Source of the DNA: CAVZCC01 sp963773765
GTDB taxonomy: Bacteria; Actinomycetota; Acidimicrobiia; Acidimicrobiales; Microtrichaceae
Length of the DNA: 64,000 nucleotides
Direction: 5' to 3'
NCBI GenBank assembly: GCA_963773765.1
Contig: CAVZCC010000003.1
Span: 186,001-250,000, forward strand
Under the pieces are notes generated by a model, which had not been told where the DNA came from, did not search any database, and was given only the letters and a program-made list of their open reading frames with translations. A program made the translations under genes and the position numbers. This document shows, piece after piece, positions 52,844-60,680 of the stretch (the first letter of the stretch is position 1; each line of letters opens with the position of its first letter).

Positions 52844-53788
52844 TCAGGCCGGTCGGACCACGACCCGCCGACGGGGATCCTCACCGACGGAACCGGACTC
52901 CACACCGTCGATCTCGGCGACGGTGTCGTGGACGACCTTGCGGTCGGCGCTGGACATCACTTCGAACACCACGTCCTTGTCCTCCGCCTTGACCGTCTCG
53001 GCCGCCTCGGTGACGAAGGCGGCCAGGGCCGTGCGACGCATCTCCCGGACGTTGGAGACGTCCACCACGACCTTGCCGTGCTCCCGGCCGTCGGCCTGGC
53101 GCTGCAGCACGTTGCGGCAGATCTCCTGGATGGAGTCGAGCGTGCCCAGTCGGGGCCCGATGAGCAACCCGACCTCGCTCCCGTCCACGTCCACGTGGAG
53201 CACACCATCCTCATCGAGGTTGGTGGCCACGGTGGTCGGCAGCCCGAAGGCCTCCGACAACCCGGTCATGAACGCCTCCACGGCGGCACACTGCTCTGCT
53301 GACTCCATGACCTCTCGCTCCTTCGACGGTTCCGGGTTCCGACCCGACCCGCTGCTCGTTCGATCGGACCCTCGTCCGCCGTTGTTCCCGGACCGCTCGC
53401 CGGACCGGGAGGATCCACCGCCCCGACCCGAGGTCTCCGATGTCCCACCCGAGACCTTTCGGGCCCGGTTCGACCGGGCCGCCGGCTTGGCCCCGTCGTC
53501 CCCGGTCGCGTCAGACCCACCGGCGGCCGGACGGTCCGAGCTCTCCGAACGCTCACCCGAGCTCTTTCCCCGCCGGCGGCGCTCCGGCTTGGGGCGGGGG
53601 GACCGGGGCAGGACCCGGGCCCGGACCCGGGCCACACCGCGGGTCCGGCCGAACAGGCCGCTCCGCGGCTCCTCCACCACCTCGAACTCGGCGTCCTGCT
53701 CATCCACGCCCAGCTGGTCCAGGGCGGCTTCCTTGGCTTCTTCGGTTGTCTTGCCTGTTGTCTCGACCCACTCCACGGTGGAACTCAC
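52844..53788 (-). CDS. Jag/KhpB RNA-binding protein
   Basis: A 314-residue Jag (SpoIIIJ-associated): an N-terminal Jag_N domain (VEWVETTGKTTEEAKEAALD), a long Ser/Arg/Gly-rich linker (about residues 75-165), a KH domain (SEVGLLIGPRLGTLDSIQEI) and an R3H domain with the RxxxH pair in ADRKVVHDTVAE. It binds RNA and is linked to cell-wall and division regulation. The GTG start overlaps the yidC stop (GTGA). Confidence 0.92.
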   Translation of the reverse strand: MSSTVEWVETTGKTTEEAKEAALDQLGVDEQDAEFEVVEEPRSGLFGRTRGVARVRARVLPRSPRPKPERRRRGKSSGERSESSDRPAAGGSDATGDDGAKPAARSNRARKVSGGTSETSGRGGGSSRSGERSGNNGGRGSDRTSSGSGRNPEPSKEREVMESAEQCAAVEAFMTGLSEAFGLPTTVATNLDEDGVLHVDVDGSEVGLLIGPRLGTLDSIQEICRNVLQRQADGREHGKVVVDVSNVREMRRTALAAFVTEAAETVKAEDKDVVFEVMSSADRKVVHDTVAEIDGVESGSVGEDPRRRVVVRPA

Positions 53789-54889
53789 TCCTTCTCGGTT
53801 CGGCTTCCACGGCGGGGCTCGCCCGACTTCCGGGGGTTCACCGACCGGGACTTGCCCTTGGAGGTCGATGAACCACCGGACGGGCGTTCGCCCGCCGCCT
53901 TCTCGTGCGCCTTCTGGCTCTTCACGCTCTTGCCCGGCGATCGGTCCGGTGCGGGCTTCGAGGTGCCACCCTTGGACCCGTTCCCGTTCGACGACCCGTC
54001 GCCCACGGACTTCTTCTTGGTGTCCTTCCCACTGTCCTTCTCCACCGCGGTGGCCTCGATCGGAGCCTTCTCGTGCTCCTTGCGGTAGATCGAGCCGCGT
54101 GATGTAGGCGTTGGTCCCGATGCGGCAGAAGTTCTGGGTGCACCAGTAGAGGGCGAGGCCGGCTGGGAACCCGAAGGAGAACACCGGCAGGAAGAACGGC
54201 ATGACCTTCATCAGGGCCTGCTGCTGCGGGTTGGCGGAGCCGGAGGTGTTGCGGGCCTGGAGCTGACGGTTCTGGTAGATGCCGGTGAGGAGCATCACGA
54301 GCAGCAGGGCCAGGTAGGGGAGGACCGTCACCAGGCTGATCTTCCACGCCTGGGAGGCGGAGAGTGACAGGTCCATCCCCAGGAAGTTCATCTTGTTGGT
54401 GGTGGAGAGCGACTGGTAGAGCTCGGTGTTCTTGTTGAGGTGCTCGGGACGGAAGAACTGGTCCGTGAACACCCACGGCGTGAGGGTGTCACCCATCTTG
54501 ACCTGACCGGCGATGTGGCCGATGCCGGACCCCAGGCCCCCCTGGCGGTTGGTCAGGCCCCGGAGCAGCCGGTACATGATGATGAACACCGGCATCTGCG
54601 CCACGATCGGGAGACAGCCACCCAACGGGTTGATCTTGTTCTCCCGGTAGAACTTCATGAGCTCTTCGTTGAGCTTCTCCCGGTCGTCCTTGTACTTGGC
54701 CTGGAGACGCTTCATCTCCGGTTGCATGCGCTGCATCTGCAACATGGAGCGGGTGCTCTTGACCGTGAGGGGCGTGATCAGCGCCATCACCAGGACGGTC
54801 AGCATCATGATGGAGATGCCGTAGCTGGGGATCAACGTGTAGAAGAAGTTGAGGACCGACGCCAGCGCGTCGAAGAACCCTTCGAACAT
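53785..54889 (-). CDS. yidC: Membrane protein insertase YidC (frameshifted near the end)
   Basis: About 367 residues. A first TM with FYTLIPSYGISIMMLTVLVM, the conserved cytoplasmic loop MQPEMKRLQAKYKDDREKLN, and TMs VAQMPVFIIMYRLLRGL and KVMPFFLPVFSFGFPAGLAL match YidC/Oxa1. One extra base near 54097 separates the last TM (YITR..IYRKEHEKAP) from a Lys/Ser/Gly-rich tail of about 90 residues that probably binds ribosomes. The ATG overlaps the yidD stop (TGATG). Confidence 0.95.
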
Positions 54890-55245
54890 CAGGTCGCCTT
54901 CCGATCAGGAACGGGGTCGTAGCCCTGGGAGCCCCAGGGCTGGCATCGGACCAGCCGCCGGAACGCCAGCCACGAGCCGCGGGCAGCCCCGTGCAGTTGC
55001 AGCGCCTCGATGGCGTAGGTGGAACAGGAGGGCACGTGCCGGCAGGGAGAGGGACGCCCGCCAGCCGCGTGCTGGTACAACCGCACCGCCCCGACCAAGG
55101 GACGGGCCATTCCCCGGGCCGGCGGAAGAGACGTGACGTCCGTCACAGACGGGACGGGATCATGTCCGTCGCCGGGGTCAAGTTCGTGGTCGGGCGTGCC
55201 CGGGGTCTCCGTGCCGCCGACGCGGTCCTGGGGGTGGTCACCCAT
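54889..55245 (-). CDS. yidD: Membrane protein insertion efficiency factor YidD
   Basis: A 118-residue YidD. The conserved part starts near residue 46 with MARPLVGAVRLYQHAAGG and contains CRHVPSCSTYAIEALQLHGA and CQPWGSQGYDPVP, the three-cysteine pattern of the family. The N-terminal 45 residues are acidic and not usual, so the ATG at 55110 is an alternative start. It sits 2 bp after the rnpA stop and overlaps yidC. It aids YidC in membrane insertion. Confidence 0.9.
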   Translation of the reverse strand: MGDHPQDRVGGTETPGTPDHELDPGDGHDPVPSVTDVTSLPPARGMARPLVGAVRLYQHAAGGRPSPCRHVPSCSTYAIEALQLHGAARGSWLAFRRLVRCQPWGSQGYDPVPDRKAT

Positions 55246-55247
55246 GG

Positions 55248-55592
55248 TCACGGACCGTCCGGTTGGGGACCGGTGGCACGGAAGGCGGACTCCAGCCAAC
55301 GACGGAGGTCCTGGTACCGCTCCCCACGGGCCCCGGGATGGACGACCACCAGGTACCAACCTGCCTCGACGGGCTGTTCGCTGTCGATCTCCCGTGCTGC
55401 GGCCCGCAGCTGGCGGCGCAGCCGGTTCCGGACCACGGCCGGGCCCACGCGCTTGGGGATGGCGAAGGCCAGGCCGGCCGGCTCGCCCGGGGAGCGGGAG
55501 GACGCGACCAGGGTGAGGGGTCCGCGACGTACCCGGCGGGCTGAGCTGCCGAGCCGCCGAAAGTCCGCACGTCCGTGTATCCGTTCGATCAA
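55248..55592 (-). CDS. rnpA: Ribonuclease P protein component
   Basis: A 114-residue RnpA: GRADFRRLGSSARRVRRGPL, GLAFAIPKRVGPAVVRNRLR (the RNR motif that contacts RNase P RNA) and the Arg-rich helix LRRQLRAAARE. It matures tRNA 5' ends with the M1-type RNA. The start is a TTG that overlaps the rpmH stop (TTGA), so it is coupled to rpmH. Confidence 0.93.
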   Translation of the reverse strand: MIERIHGRADFRRLGSSARRVRRGPLTLVASSRSPGEPAGLAFAIPKRVGPAVVRNRLRRQLRAAAREIDSEQPVEAGWYLVVVHPGARGERYQDLRRWLESAFRATGPQPDGP

Positions 55593-55723
55593 GCAGACAG
55601 GCGCTGACGGCCCTTGCGGCGACGGTTCTTGACGATCGCGCGCCCGGCACGGGTGGACATCCGGTGACGGAATCCGTGCTTCCGGGCCCGACGACGGGTA
55701 TTGGGCTGATAGGTACGCTTCAC
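55589..55723 (-). CDS. rpmH: 50S ribosomal protein bL34
   Basis: A 44-residue L34, KRTYQPNTRRRARKHGFRHR then MSTRAGRAIVKNRRRKGRQR, complete. The GTG start has GGAG about 6 nt upstream. First gene of the rpmH-rnpA-yidD-yidC-jag unit, transcribed away from oriC. Confidence 0.97.
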   Translation of the reverse strand: MKRTYQPNTRRRARKHGFRHRMSTRAGRAIVKNRRRKGRQRLSA

Positions 55724-55995
55724 CTGGACTCCACGACACTGACGACTCTGGAACGGGAACAGGACTGTTCCACATCCCGTCCGTCCGGTGCAGGCGCCGA
55801 GGTGTGCCGGGCGCCGGCGGCAGGGTCAGGCGTCGTGGCCAGCACGACGGGAACCCAGGGGACTGCTCCGGACGGACTCCGGACCGCCCCACGCTAGATG
55901 GCCGGAGCCGGAAGTGCCAACCACCCTCCCGCAGGCCCCACGGAAACAGGCGAACTGCCCACCCACAGCGGTGAGACGGGGGTCACAGGTCGAAG

Positions 55996-56024
55996 TTGCC
56001 ATCGTGTGACCGGCTGACTACGGT
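55996..56024 (+). promoter_or_regulatory. dnaA promoter (TTGCCA-17-TACGGT)
   Basis: TTGCCA (55996-56001) and TACGGT (56019-56024) with exactly 17 bp between. The leader to the GTG at 56162 is about 130 nt. Confidence 0.65.
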
Positions 56025-56107
56025 CCTGTCGCAATCGACGATCGGACTTCGGCTCGGCGGGGTCCCGCATCACGCACGGTCCCCTGCTGGTCCGGGCGTT
56101 TCCCCCG

Positions 56108-56116
56108 TTGTCCACA
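56108..56116 (+). promoter_or_regulatory. DnaA box (TTGTCCACA) in dnaA leader
   Basis: Perfect TTGTCCACA 54 bp before the dnaA start, likely for autoregulation; TTG here is not the start codon. Confidence 0.75.
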
Positions 56117-56161
56117 GATGTGGACGCCCTGTGGATGACCGTGCTGAGGAGGGTTCCGGAC

Positions 56162-57562
56162 GTGGTAGCTGACGGAGCACAGGTCTGGAGCGACACCGCC
56201 GGCGTCCTGGCCGAGCAGGTCAGTGATGCGGTGTGGTCGTCCACCTTCCAGGACGTCCACGGCGACGACCTCGTCGACGACGTCCTCACGCTCTCGGTGC
56301 CCAGCCAACTGGTCCGCCAACGGATCGAGCAGCGGTACCTCACCCTGATGGAGGCCGCGCTGAGTGACGCCGGCTACCCGGAGCTGAGCCTGGTCATCGA
56401 GGTCGACATCGACGACCAACGGCCGGAGCCGGACGGCGAGCCGTTCCCGAGGGATCGCCAGCAGGCCGACGTCACCGTGGACCTCACCCGGGACGGCGAG
56501 GCGCAGGTGACGCCGCCGGCAGCAGGAACCCCGGACCACGGGGGAGGGCGGCGCTACACGTTCGACTCGTTCGTGATCGGTCCCTCCAACCGGTTCGCCC
56601 ACGCCGCAGCCCTCTCCGTGGCGGAGACTCCGGCCCGGAGCTACAACCCGCTCTTCGTGTACGGGGGCGCCGGGCTGGGCAAGACACACCTGCTGCAGGC
56701 CATCGCCCAGTACGTCCGGGAGAACTACCCCGGCTACCAGGTCCGCTACATCTCCACCGAGACGTTGCTCAACGAGTTCGTCGACGCCATCCGCAAGAAC
56801 GCACAACCCGAGTTCAAGCGCCGCTACCGGGAGATCGACGTCCTGCTCGTGGACGACATCCAGTTCATGGAGGGCAAGGAACAGCTCCAGGAGGAGTTCT
56901 TCCACACCTTCAACACCCTGCACGACGCGCAACGCCAGATCGTGCTGTCCTCGGACCGACCGCCGGACGCCATCGCCACGCTGGAGGACCGGCTCCGCAG
57001 TCGGTTCAAGATGGGCCTGATCACCGACATCCAGCCGCCCGACTTCGAGACCCGCCTGGCCATCCTCCAGAAGAAGGGCGAGCAGGCCGGTTCCAAGGTG
57101 CCACCCGACGTGCTGGAGTTCATCGCCACCAACATCACGTACAACATCCGCGAGCTGGAAGGCGCGTTGATCCGGGTCGGCGCCTACGCCACGCTCAACG
57201 ACACGGAGCTCACCGTGGACCTGGCCGGCGAGATCCTGGCCGACACCATCAGCTCCACGAAGCCCCGCCAGATCACCCCCACGCTCATCCTGGAGCAGAC
57301 CGCGACCATGTTCGGCCTGGAGGTGGAACAGCTCCAGAGCAAGAGCCGCACCCGGGACCTGGTCAATGCCCGCCAGGTGGGCATGTACGTGTGCCGCGAG
57401 CTCACCGACCTGTCCTACCCCCAGATCGGCAAGGAGTTCGGTGGCCGGGACCACACCACCGTCATCCACGCCTACGAGAAGGTCTCCACCCGCATGAAGG
57501 AGCGGCGCAAGACCTACGAGGACGTCACGCAGCTCATCCAGCAGCTCCTGACCGGGGGATGA
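56162..57562 (+). CDS. dnaA: Chromosomal replication initiator DnaA
   Basis: A 466-residue DnaA. Domain I (VWSDTAGVLAEQVSDAVWSS), a variable linker, AAA+ core with Walker A VYGGAGLGKTHLLQAI and Walker B VLLVDDIQFMEGKE, initiator-specific motif, and domain IV with SKSRTRDLVNARQVGMYVCR and FGGRDHTTVIHAYEKV, the DnaA-box-binding signature. GTG 56162 has GAGGAGG 9 nt upstream; the longer TTG start at 56108 lies inside a DnaA box. Confidence 0.97.
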   Translation: MVADGAQVWSDTAGVLAEQVSDAVWSSTFQDVHGDDLVDDVLTLSVPSQLVRQRIEQRYLTLMEAALSDAGYPELSLVIEVDIDDQRPEPDGEPFPRDRQQADVTVDLTRDGEAQVTPPAAGTPDHGGGRRYTFDSFVIGPSNRFAHAAALSVAETPARSYNPLFVYGGAGLGKTHLLQAIAQYVRENYPGYQVRYISTETLLNEFVDAIRKNAQPEFKRRYREIDVLLVDDIQFMEGKEQLQEEFFHTFNTLHDAQRQIVLSSDRPPDAIATLEDRLRSRFKMGLITDIQPPDFETRLAILQKKGEQAGSKVPPDVLEFIATNITYNIRELEGALIRVGAYATLNDTELTVDLAGEILADTISSTKPRQITPTLILEQTATMFGLEVEQLQSKSRTRDLVNARQVGMYVCRELTDLSYPQIGKEFGGRDHTTVIHAYEKVSTRMKERRKTYEDVTQLIQQLLTGG

Positions 57563-57858
57563 CGTGTGCACAACTCGGCCGGCCCCGTCCACAACCCGGG
57601 GTGGGAGGTGGATCGCGCCCCACGCGGGAGCGGGATCGCGCTGTGCCGGACCTGTGGCCCGTCAGGTGCACCGGGCCCGTCGTGCACAGACACAGATGGA
57701 ATTCCACGCCTGTCACGGGGACGAGCGGAATCTCCTGTGGACAGGCCGACCAGACACCCCAAGGGCTGCGCTAGGTTTCCCACAATCCACAGTCCCAACT
57801 ACTACTACCACTGGTTGAACAACGAAACCGGCACCAGTAGTGGGGAAAGCGAGTCAGG
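57563..57858. other. Origin of replication (oriC), dnaA-dnaN intergenic
   Basis: 296 bases with several DnaA-box-like sequences: TGTGCACAA at 57565-57573, CCGTCCACA at 57585-57593, TGTGGACAG at 57736-57744, TTTCCCACA at 57776-57784 and CAATCCACA at 57783-57791. An AT-richer part follows with three TAC repeats (57800-57808), the likely unwinding element. By position this is the bacterial oriC. Confidence 0.9.
57797..57808. promoter_or_regulatory. DnaA-trio element in oriC
   Basis: AACTACTACTAC; on the complementary strand GTAGTAGTAGTT, three TAG trinucleotides matching the DnaA-trio element, next to two overlapping DnaA boxes on the dnaA side. Confidence 0.65.
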
Positions 57859-58950
57859 GTGAAGTTCCGTTGTGAGCGTGATGTCCTGGTCGAGGCACTG
57901 GCCACTGCCGGTCGTGCCGCCACCAGTCGTGCCGCGCTCCCTGTGTTGTCCGGTCTGCGCATCGGTCTGACCGGGGATCGGCTCCGGGTCACCGGCAGTG
58001 ACCTGGACCTGACCATCACCACCGAGTTGCAGGTCGCCGGCGCCGACGACGGCGTCGCCGTGCTGCCGGCCAAGCTCGTCGTGGACATCGTGCGCAACCT
58101 GGAGCCCGGTGGGGTGGAGGTGGACACCTCCGGTGACCGACCGCGGATCCAGGGAGGTCGCTCGGAGTTCTTCCTCAACGCCATCCCCGCCGACGAGTAT
58201 CCGAACCCCCACGAGCCCGAGGGCGAATCGGTGACCCTCCTGTCGGGTCACCTGGCCGAGGGCCTCCGGCAGGTGGTGGGTGCGGCGTCCAACGACGAGT
58301 CGCGTCCGATCCTGACCGGCGTGCTGCTCGCGGCGGAGGACCAGGGCCTTCGACTGGTGTCGACCGACTCCTACCGCCTGGCCTTCCGTGACCTTCCCGG
58401 CACCACGGTGCTGGAGCAGGGCCAGCAGGTGCTGGTGCCGTCACGTTCGCTGCAGGAGCTCACACGGGCCCTCAGTGACGACGCGGAGGTCACGTTGGTC
58501 CTGGCCGAGCAGATGGTGTCGTTCAGCGTCGGTGACTTCCACCTCAGCACGCGGCTGATCAAGGGTGACTTCCCCGACTACCAGAAGCTCATCCCGACCG
58601 ACATGCCCAACTGCCTCACGGTGGAGCGCCAGGCCCTGGCCGACGCCATCCGCCGGGTCCGGCTCATGGCCCGCGAGAACAGCCCCATCCGGCTCACCAT
58701 GAAGGCGGAGGGCCTGGAGCTACGGGCCATCACCCAGGAGATCGGTGAGGCGGTCGAGGAGCTGGACGCCAAGTACGAGGGCAGCGAGCTGACCGTGGCG
58801 TTCAACCCCGAGTACCTCATGGACGGCCTGGAGGTCACCCCTGGTGACGAGGTCTCCCTGGAGACCCGAGACGGCCAGCGCCCAGCGGTGCTGCGTTCCA
58901 CCGAGAGCACGGACTTCCTCTACCTGCTCATGCCCGTCCGGGTCTCCTGA
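57859..58950 (+). CDS. dnaN: DNA polymerase III beta sliding clamp
   Basis: A 363-residue clamp subunit: KFRCERDVLVEALATAGRAA, PVLSGLRIGLTGDRLRVTGS, SFSVGDFHLSTRLIKGDFPD and the C-terminal FLYLLMPVRVS that forms the partner-binding pocket. The ring keeps polymerase on DNA. The GTG follows oriC with GGAAAG upstream. Confidence 0.97.
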   Translation: MKFRCERDVLVEALATAGRAATSRAALPVLSGLRIGLTGDRLRVTGSDLDLTITTELQVAGADDGVAVLPAKLVVDIVRNLEPGGVEVDTSGDRPRIQGGRSEFFLNAIPADEYPNPHEPEGESVTLLSGHLAEGLRQVVGAASNDESRPILTGVLLAAEDQGLRLVSTDSYRLAFRDLPGTTVLEQGQQVLVPSRSLQELTRALSDDAEVTLVLAEQMVSFSVGDFHLSTRLIKGDFPDYQKLIPTDMPNCLTVERQALADAIRRVRLMARENSPIRLTMKAEGLELRAITQEIGEAVEELDAKYEGSELTVAFNPEYLMDGLEVTPGDEVSLETRDGQRPAVLRSTESTDFLYLLMPVRVS

Positions 58951-58990
58951 GTCGGCGTCCCCCGGCCAGGCCGGCCGGGCGCCAGGTCCC

Positions 58991-60079
58991 ATGCACCTCC
59001 GTGAACTCTGGTTGACCGACGTGCGGTCCTACGCGGAGGTGGCCGTCGGGTTCCCCGACGGCCTGACGGCGGTGCTGGGGCCCAACGGGAACGGCAAGAC
59101 CAACCTGCTCGAGGCCGTCGGGTACCTGGCCACCCTGCGGTCGTTCCGCGGGGCTCCCACCGAGGCCCTGGTCCGTCTGGGGGCGGAGCGGGGAGTGGTC
59201 CGGGGCGAGGTCGTGGGTGACGACGGCCGGGAGCACCTGATCGAGGCGGAGATCGCCCGGACGGGCCGCAGCCGGGTCCTGGTGAACAAGCAACGGCTGG
59301 CCCGGACCCGGGACCTGCTGGGCTCGGTGCGGGTGACGGTGTTCTCGCCCGACGACCTGGAACTGGTCAAGGGGGGTCCCGGCCTGCGCCGGACGTTCCT
59401 GGACGACCTGTTGGTGGCGCTGCACCCGAAGCACGACCTGGTCCGCAGCGACTGGGAACGGGCACTGAAGCAGCGCAACGCCCTCCTGAAGCAGATCCAC
59501 GGCCGGCCCGACGAGGCCGCGCTGGTCACCCTGGAGGTGTGGGACGCCCAGCTGGCGGAGTCAGGTGACCGCCTGGCCGCCCTGAGGTCCGGGTTGCTGA
59601 GCCGTCTGGAGCCGCTGGTGGTGCGCGCCTACCGGGACGTGGCCGGCAAGGAGGAGGCGGTGTCGCTGCGGTACGAGGCGCCATGGATGGAGCAGGGGCT
59701 GGCCGCGTCGCTGGTCGCGGCCCGCCGGGACGAGCTCCGGCGGGGCCTGACCCTGGTCGGTCCCCACCGCGACGACGTGTCCATCCGGCTGGAGTCCATG
59801 CCGACGCGCACCCACGCCTCGCAGGGGGAGCAACGGTCGATGGCGCTGGCCCTGCGGCTGGCGTCGCACCGGGCCCTGTTGGACGAGCACGGCTCGCCGC
59901 CCGTGCTGCTCCTGGACGACGTCTTCTCCGAGCTCGACCCCGAGCGGAGTGCGCTGCTGCTGGGTGCCCTGCCGGCGGGACAGACGCTGCTGTCCTCCGC
60001 CTCGGGACTGCCGCCGGGGGTGGACGCCGACCAGGTGCTGCACGTGTCCCCCGGGGCGGTGCTCCCGGACCCGCGGTGA
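58991..60079 (+). CDS. recF: DNA replication and repair protein RecF
   Basis: A 362-residue SMC-like ATPase: Walker A VLGPNGNGKTNLLEAV, signature HASQGEQRSMALALRLA, Walker B VLLLDDVFSELD. It loads RecA at gapped DNA. Its ATG follows dnaN after 40 bp. Confidence 0.96.
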   Translation: MHLRELWLTDVRSYAEVAVGFPDGLTAVLGPNGNGKTNLLEAVGYLATLRSFRGAPTEALVRLGAERGVVRGEVVGDDGREHLIEAEIARTGRSRVLVNKQRLARTRDLLGSVRVTVFSPDDLELVKGGPGLRRTFLDDLLVALHPKHDLVRSDWERALKQRNALLKQIHGRPDEAALVTLEVWDAQLAESGDRLAALRSGLLSRLEPLVVRAYRDVAGKEEAVSLRYEAPWMEQGLAASLVAARRDELRRGLTLVGPHRDDVSIRLESMPTRTHASQGEQRSMALALRLASHRALLDEHGSPPVLLLDDVFSELDPERSALLLGALPAGQTLLSSASGLPPGVDADQVLHVSPGAVLPDPR

Positions 60080-60087
60080 GCCACCGG

Positions 60088-60093
60088 TAACGT
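60088..60093 (+). promoter_or_regulatory. -10 box (TAACGT) of dciA, leaderless
   Basis: TAACGT ends 6 nt before the GTG at 60100. Confidence 0.6.
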
Positions 60094-60099
60094 CGGGTC

Positions 60100-60477
60100 G
60101 TGGCCATCGAACCGCTCCCCTCGCAGCGCAACACCGTGCACCCGCTGGCCACGTCGCTGGACCGCCTGCAGCGCTCGATGGGCCTGGCCCGCCCGGACTC
60201 GTTGCGCGTGCTCGAGGACTCCTGGCCGTCCTTGGTGGGGGCCCGACTGGCCGGGGCGTGCCGCCTCGAGTCCCTGCGTGACGGGTGCATGACCATCTCC
60301 GTGGCCGACCCCGCCGTGGCCGACCACCTCCGCTGGCTGAGCTCGGACCTGGCTGCCGCCGCCAACGAGGTCTGCGGGGGCCAGGTGGTCACCCAGGTCC
60401 GCACCAAGGTGCGCCGACGGGCCGAGGAGGATGCACCGGCCGGGGCGGTCGACGGGGCACCGCACGAGGGAACCTGA
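60100..60477 (+). CDS. dciA: DUF721/DciA helicase loader-type protein
   Basis: A 125-residue DUF721 protein. LDRLQRSMGLARPDSLRVLE, the KH-like WPSLVGARLAGACRLESLRDG and DPAVADHLRWLSSDLAAAAN are typical. DciA is the ancestral loader or operator of DnaB in bacteria without DnaC/DnaI, fitting the neighbouring recF and gyrB. The GTG is leaderless. Confidence 0.9.
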   Translation: MAIEPLPSQRNTVHPLATSLDRLQRSMGLARPDSLRVLEDSWPSLVGARLAGACRLESLRDGCMTISVADPAVADHLRWLSSDLAAAANEVCGGQVVTQVRTKVRRRAEEDAPAGAVDGAPHEGT

Positions 60478-60538
60478 ACCTGGTTCACCGGGGATCGGTC
60501 ACCGGTCCGCGCGGCCGGGGGGAGGGCGCCGCGAGTGG

Positions 60539-60544
60539 TACCAT
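60539..60544 (+). promoter_or_regulatory. -10 box (TACCAT) of gyrB
   Basis: TACCAT gives a gyrB leader of about 130 nt that includes a DnaA box. Confidence 0.5.
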
Positions 60545-60586
60545 CTGACGTCGGCATCACCCCGGCCGGGCCCTCTCCTCCACAGG

Positions 60587-60595
60587 TTGTCCACA
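60587..60595 (+). promoter_or_regulatory. DnaA box (TTGTCCACA) in gyrB leader
   Basis: Perfect TTGTCCACA, 94 bp upstream of the gyrB start; a second, oppositely oriented near-match follows. Confidence 0.75.
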
Positions 60596-60680
60596 GCCTG
60601 TGATCATGGGTCGACCGCCGGGTGCCGCAGCGTCGTACCGCCGGACCAGGCGGAGGCACGGCTCGTCCCCTGGAGGCAGG

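Larger units (their letters stand above)
55724..56161. other. rpmH-dnaA intergenic region
   Basis: 438 bases between the divergent rpmH and dnaA. It holds the dnaA promoter (55996-56024) and a DnaA-box element in the dnaA leader (56108-56116). TGTTCCACA at 55766 is a half-parS-like site. Confidence 0.75.

Noticed and set aside
55766..55774. A third parS site
   Set aside because: TGTTCCACA is only one arm of the palindrome; the other arm is absent.
56108..56161. TTG at 56108 as dnaA start
   Set aside because: It lies within a DnaA box and has no ribosome site, while GTG 56162 has GAGGAGG.
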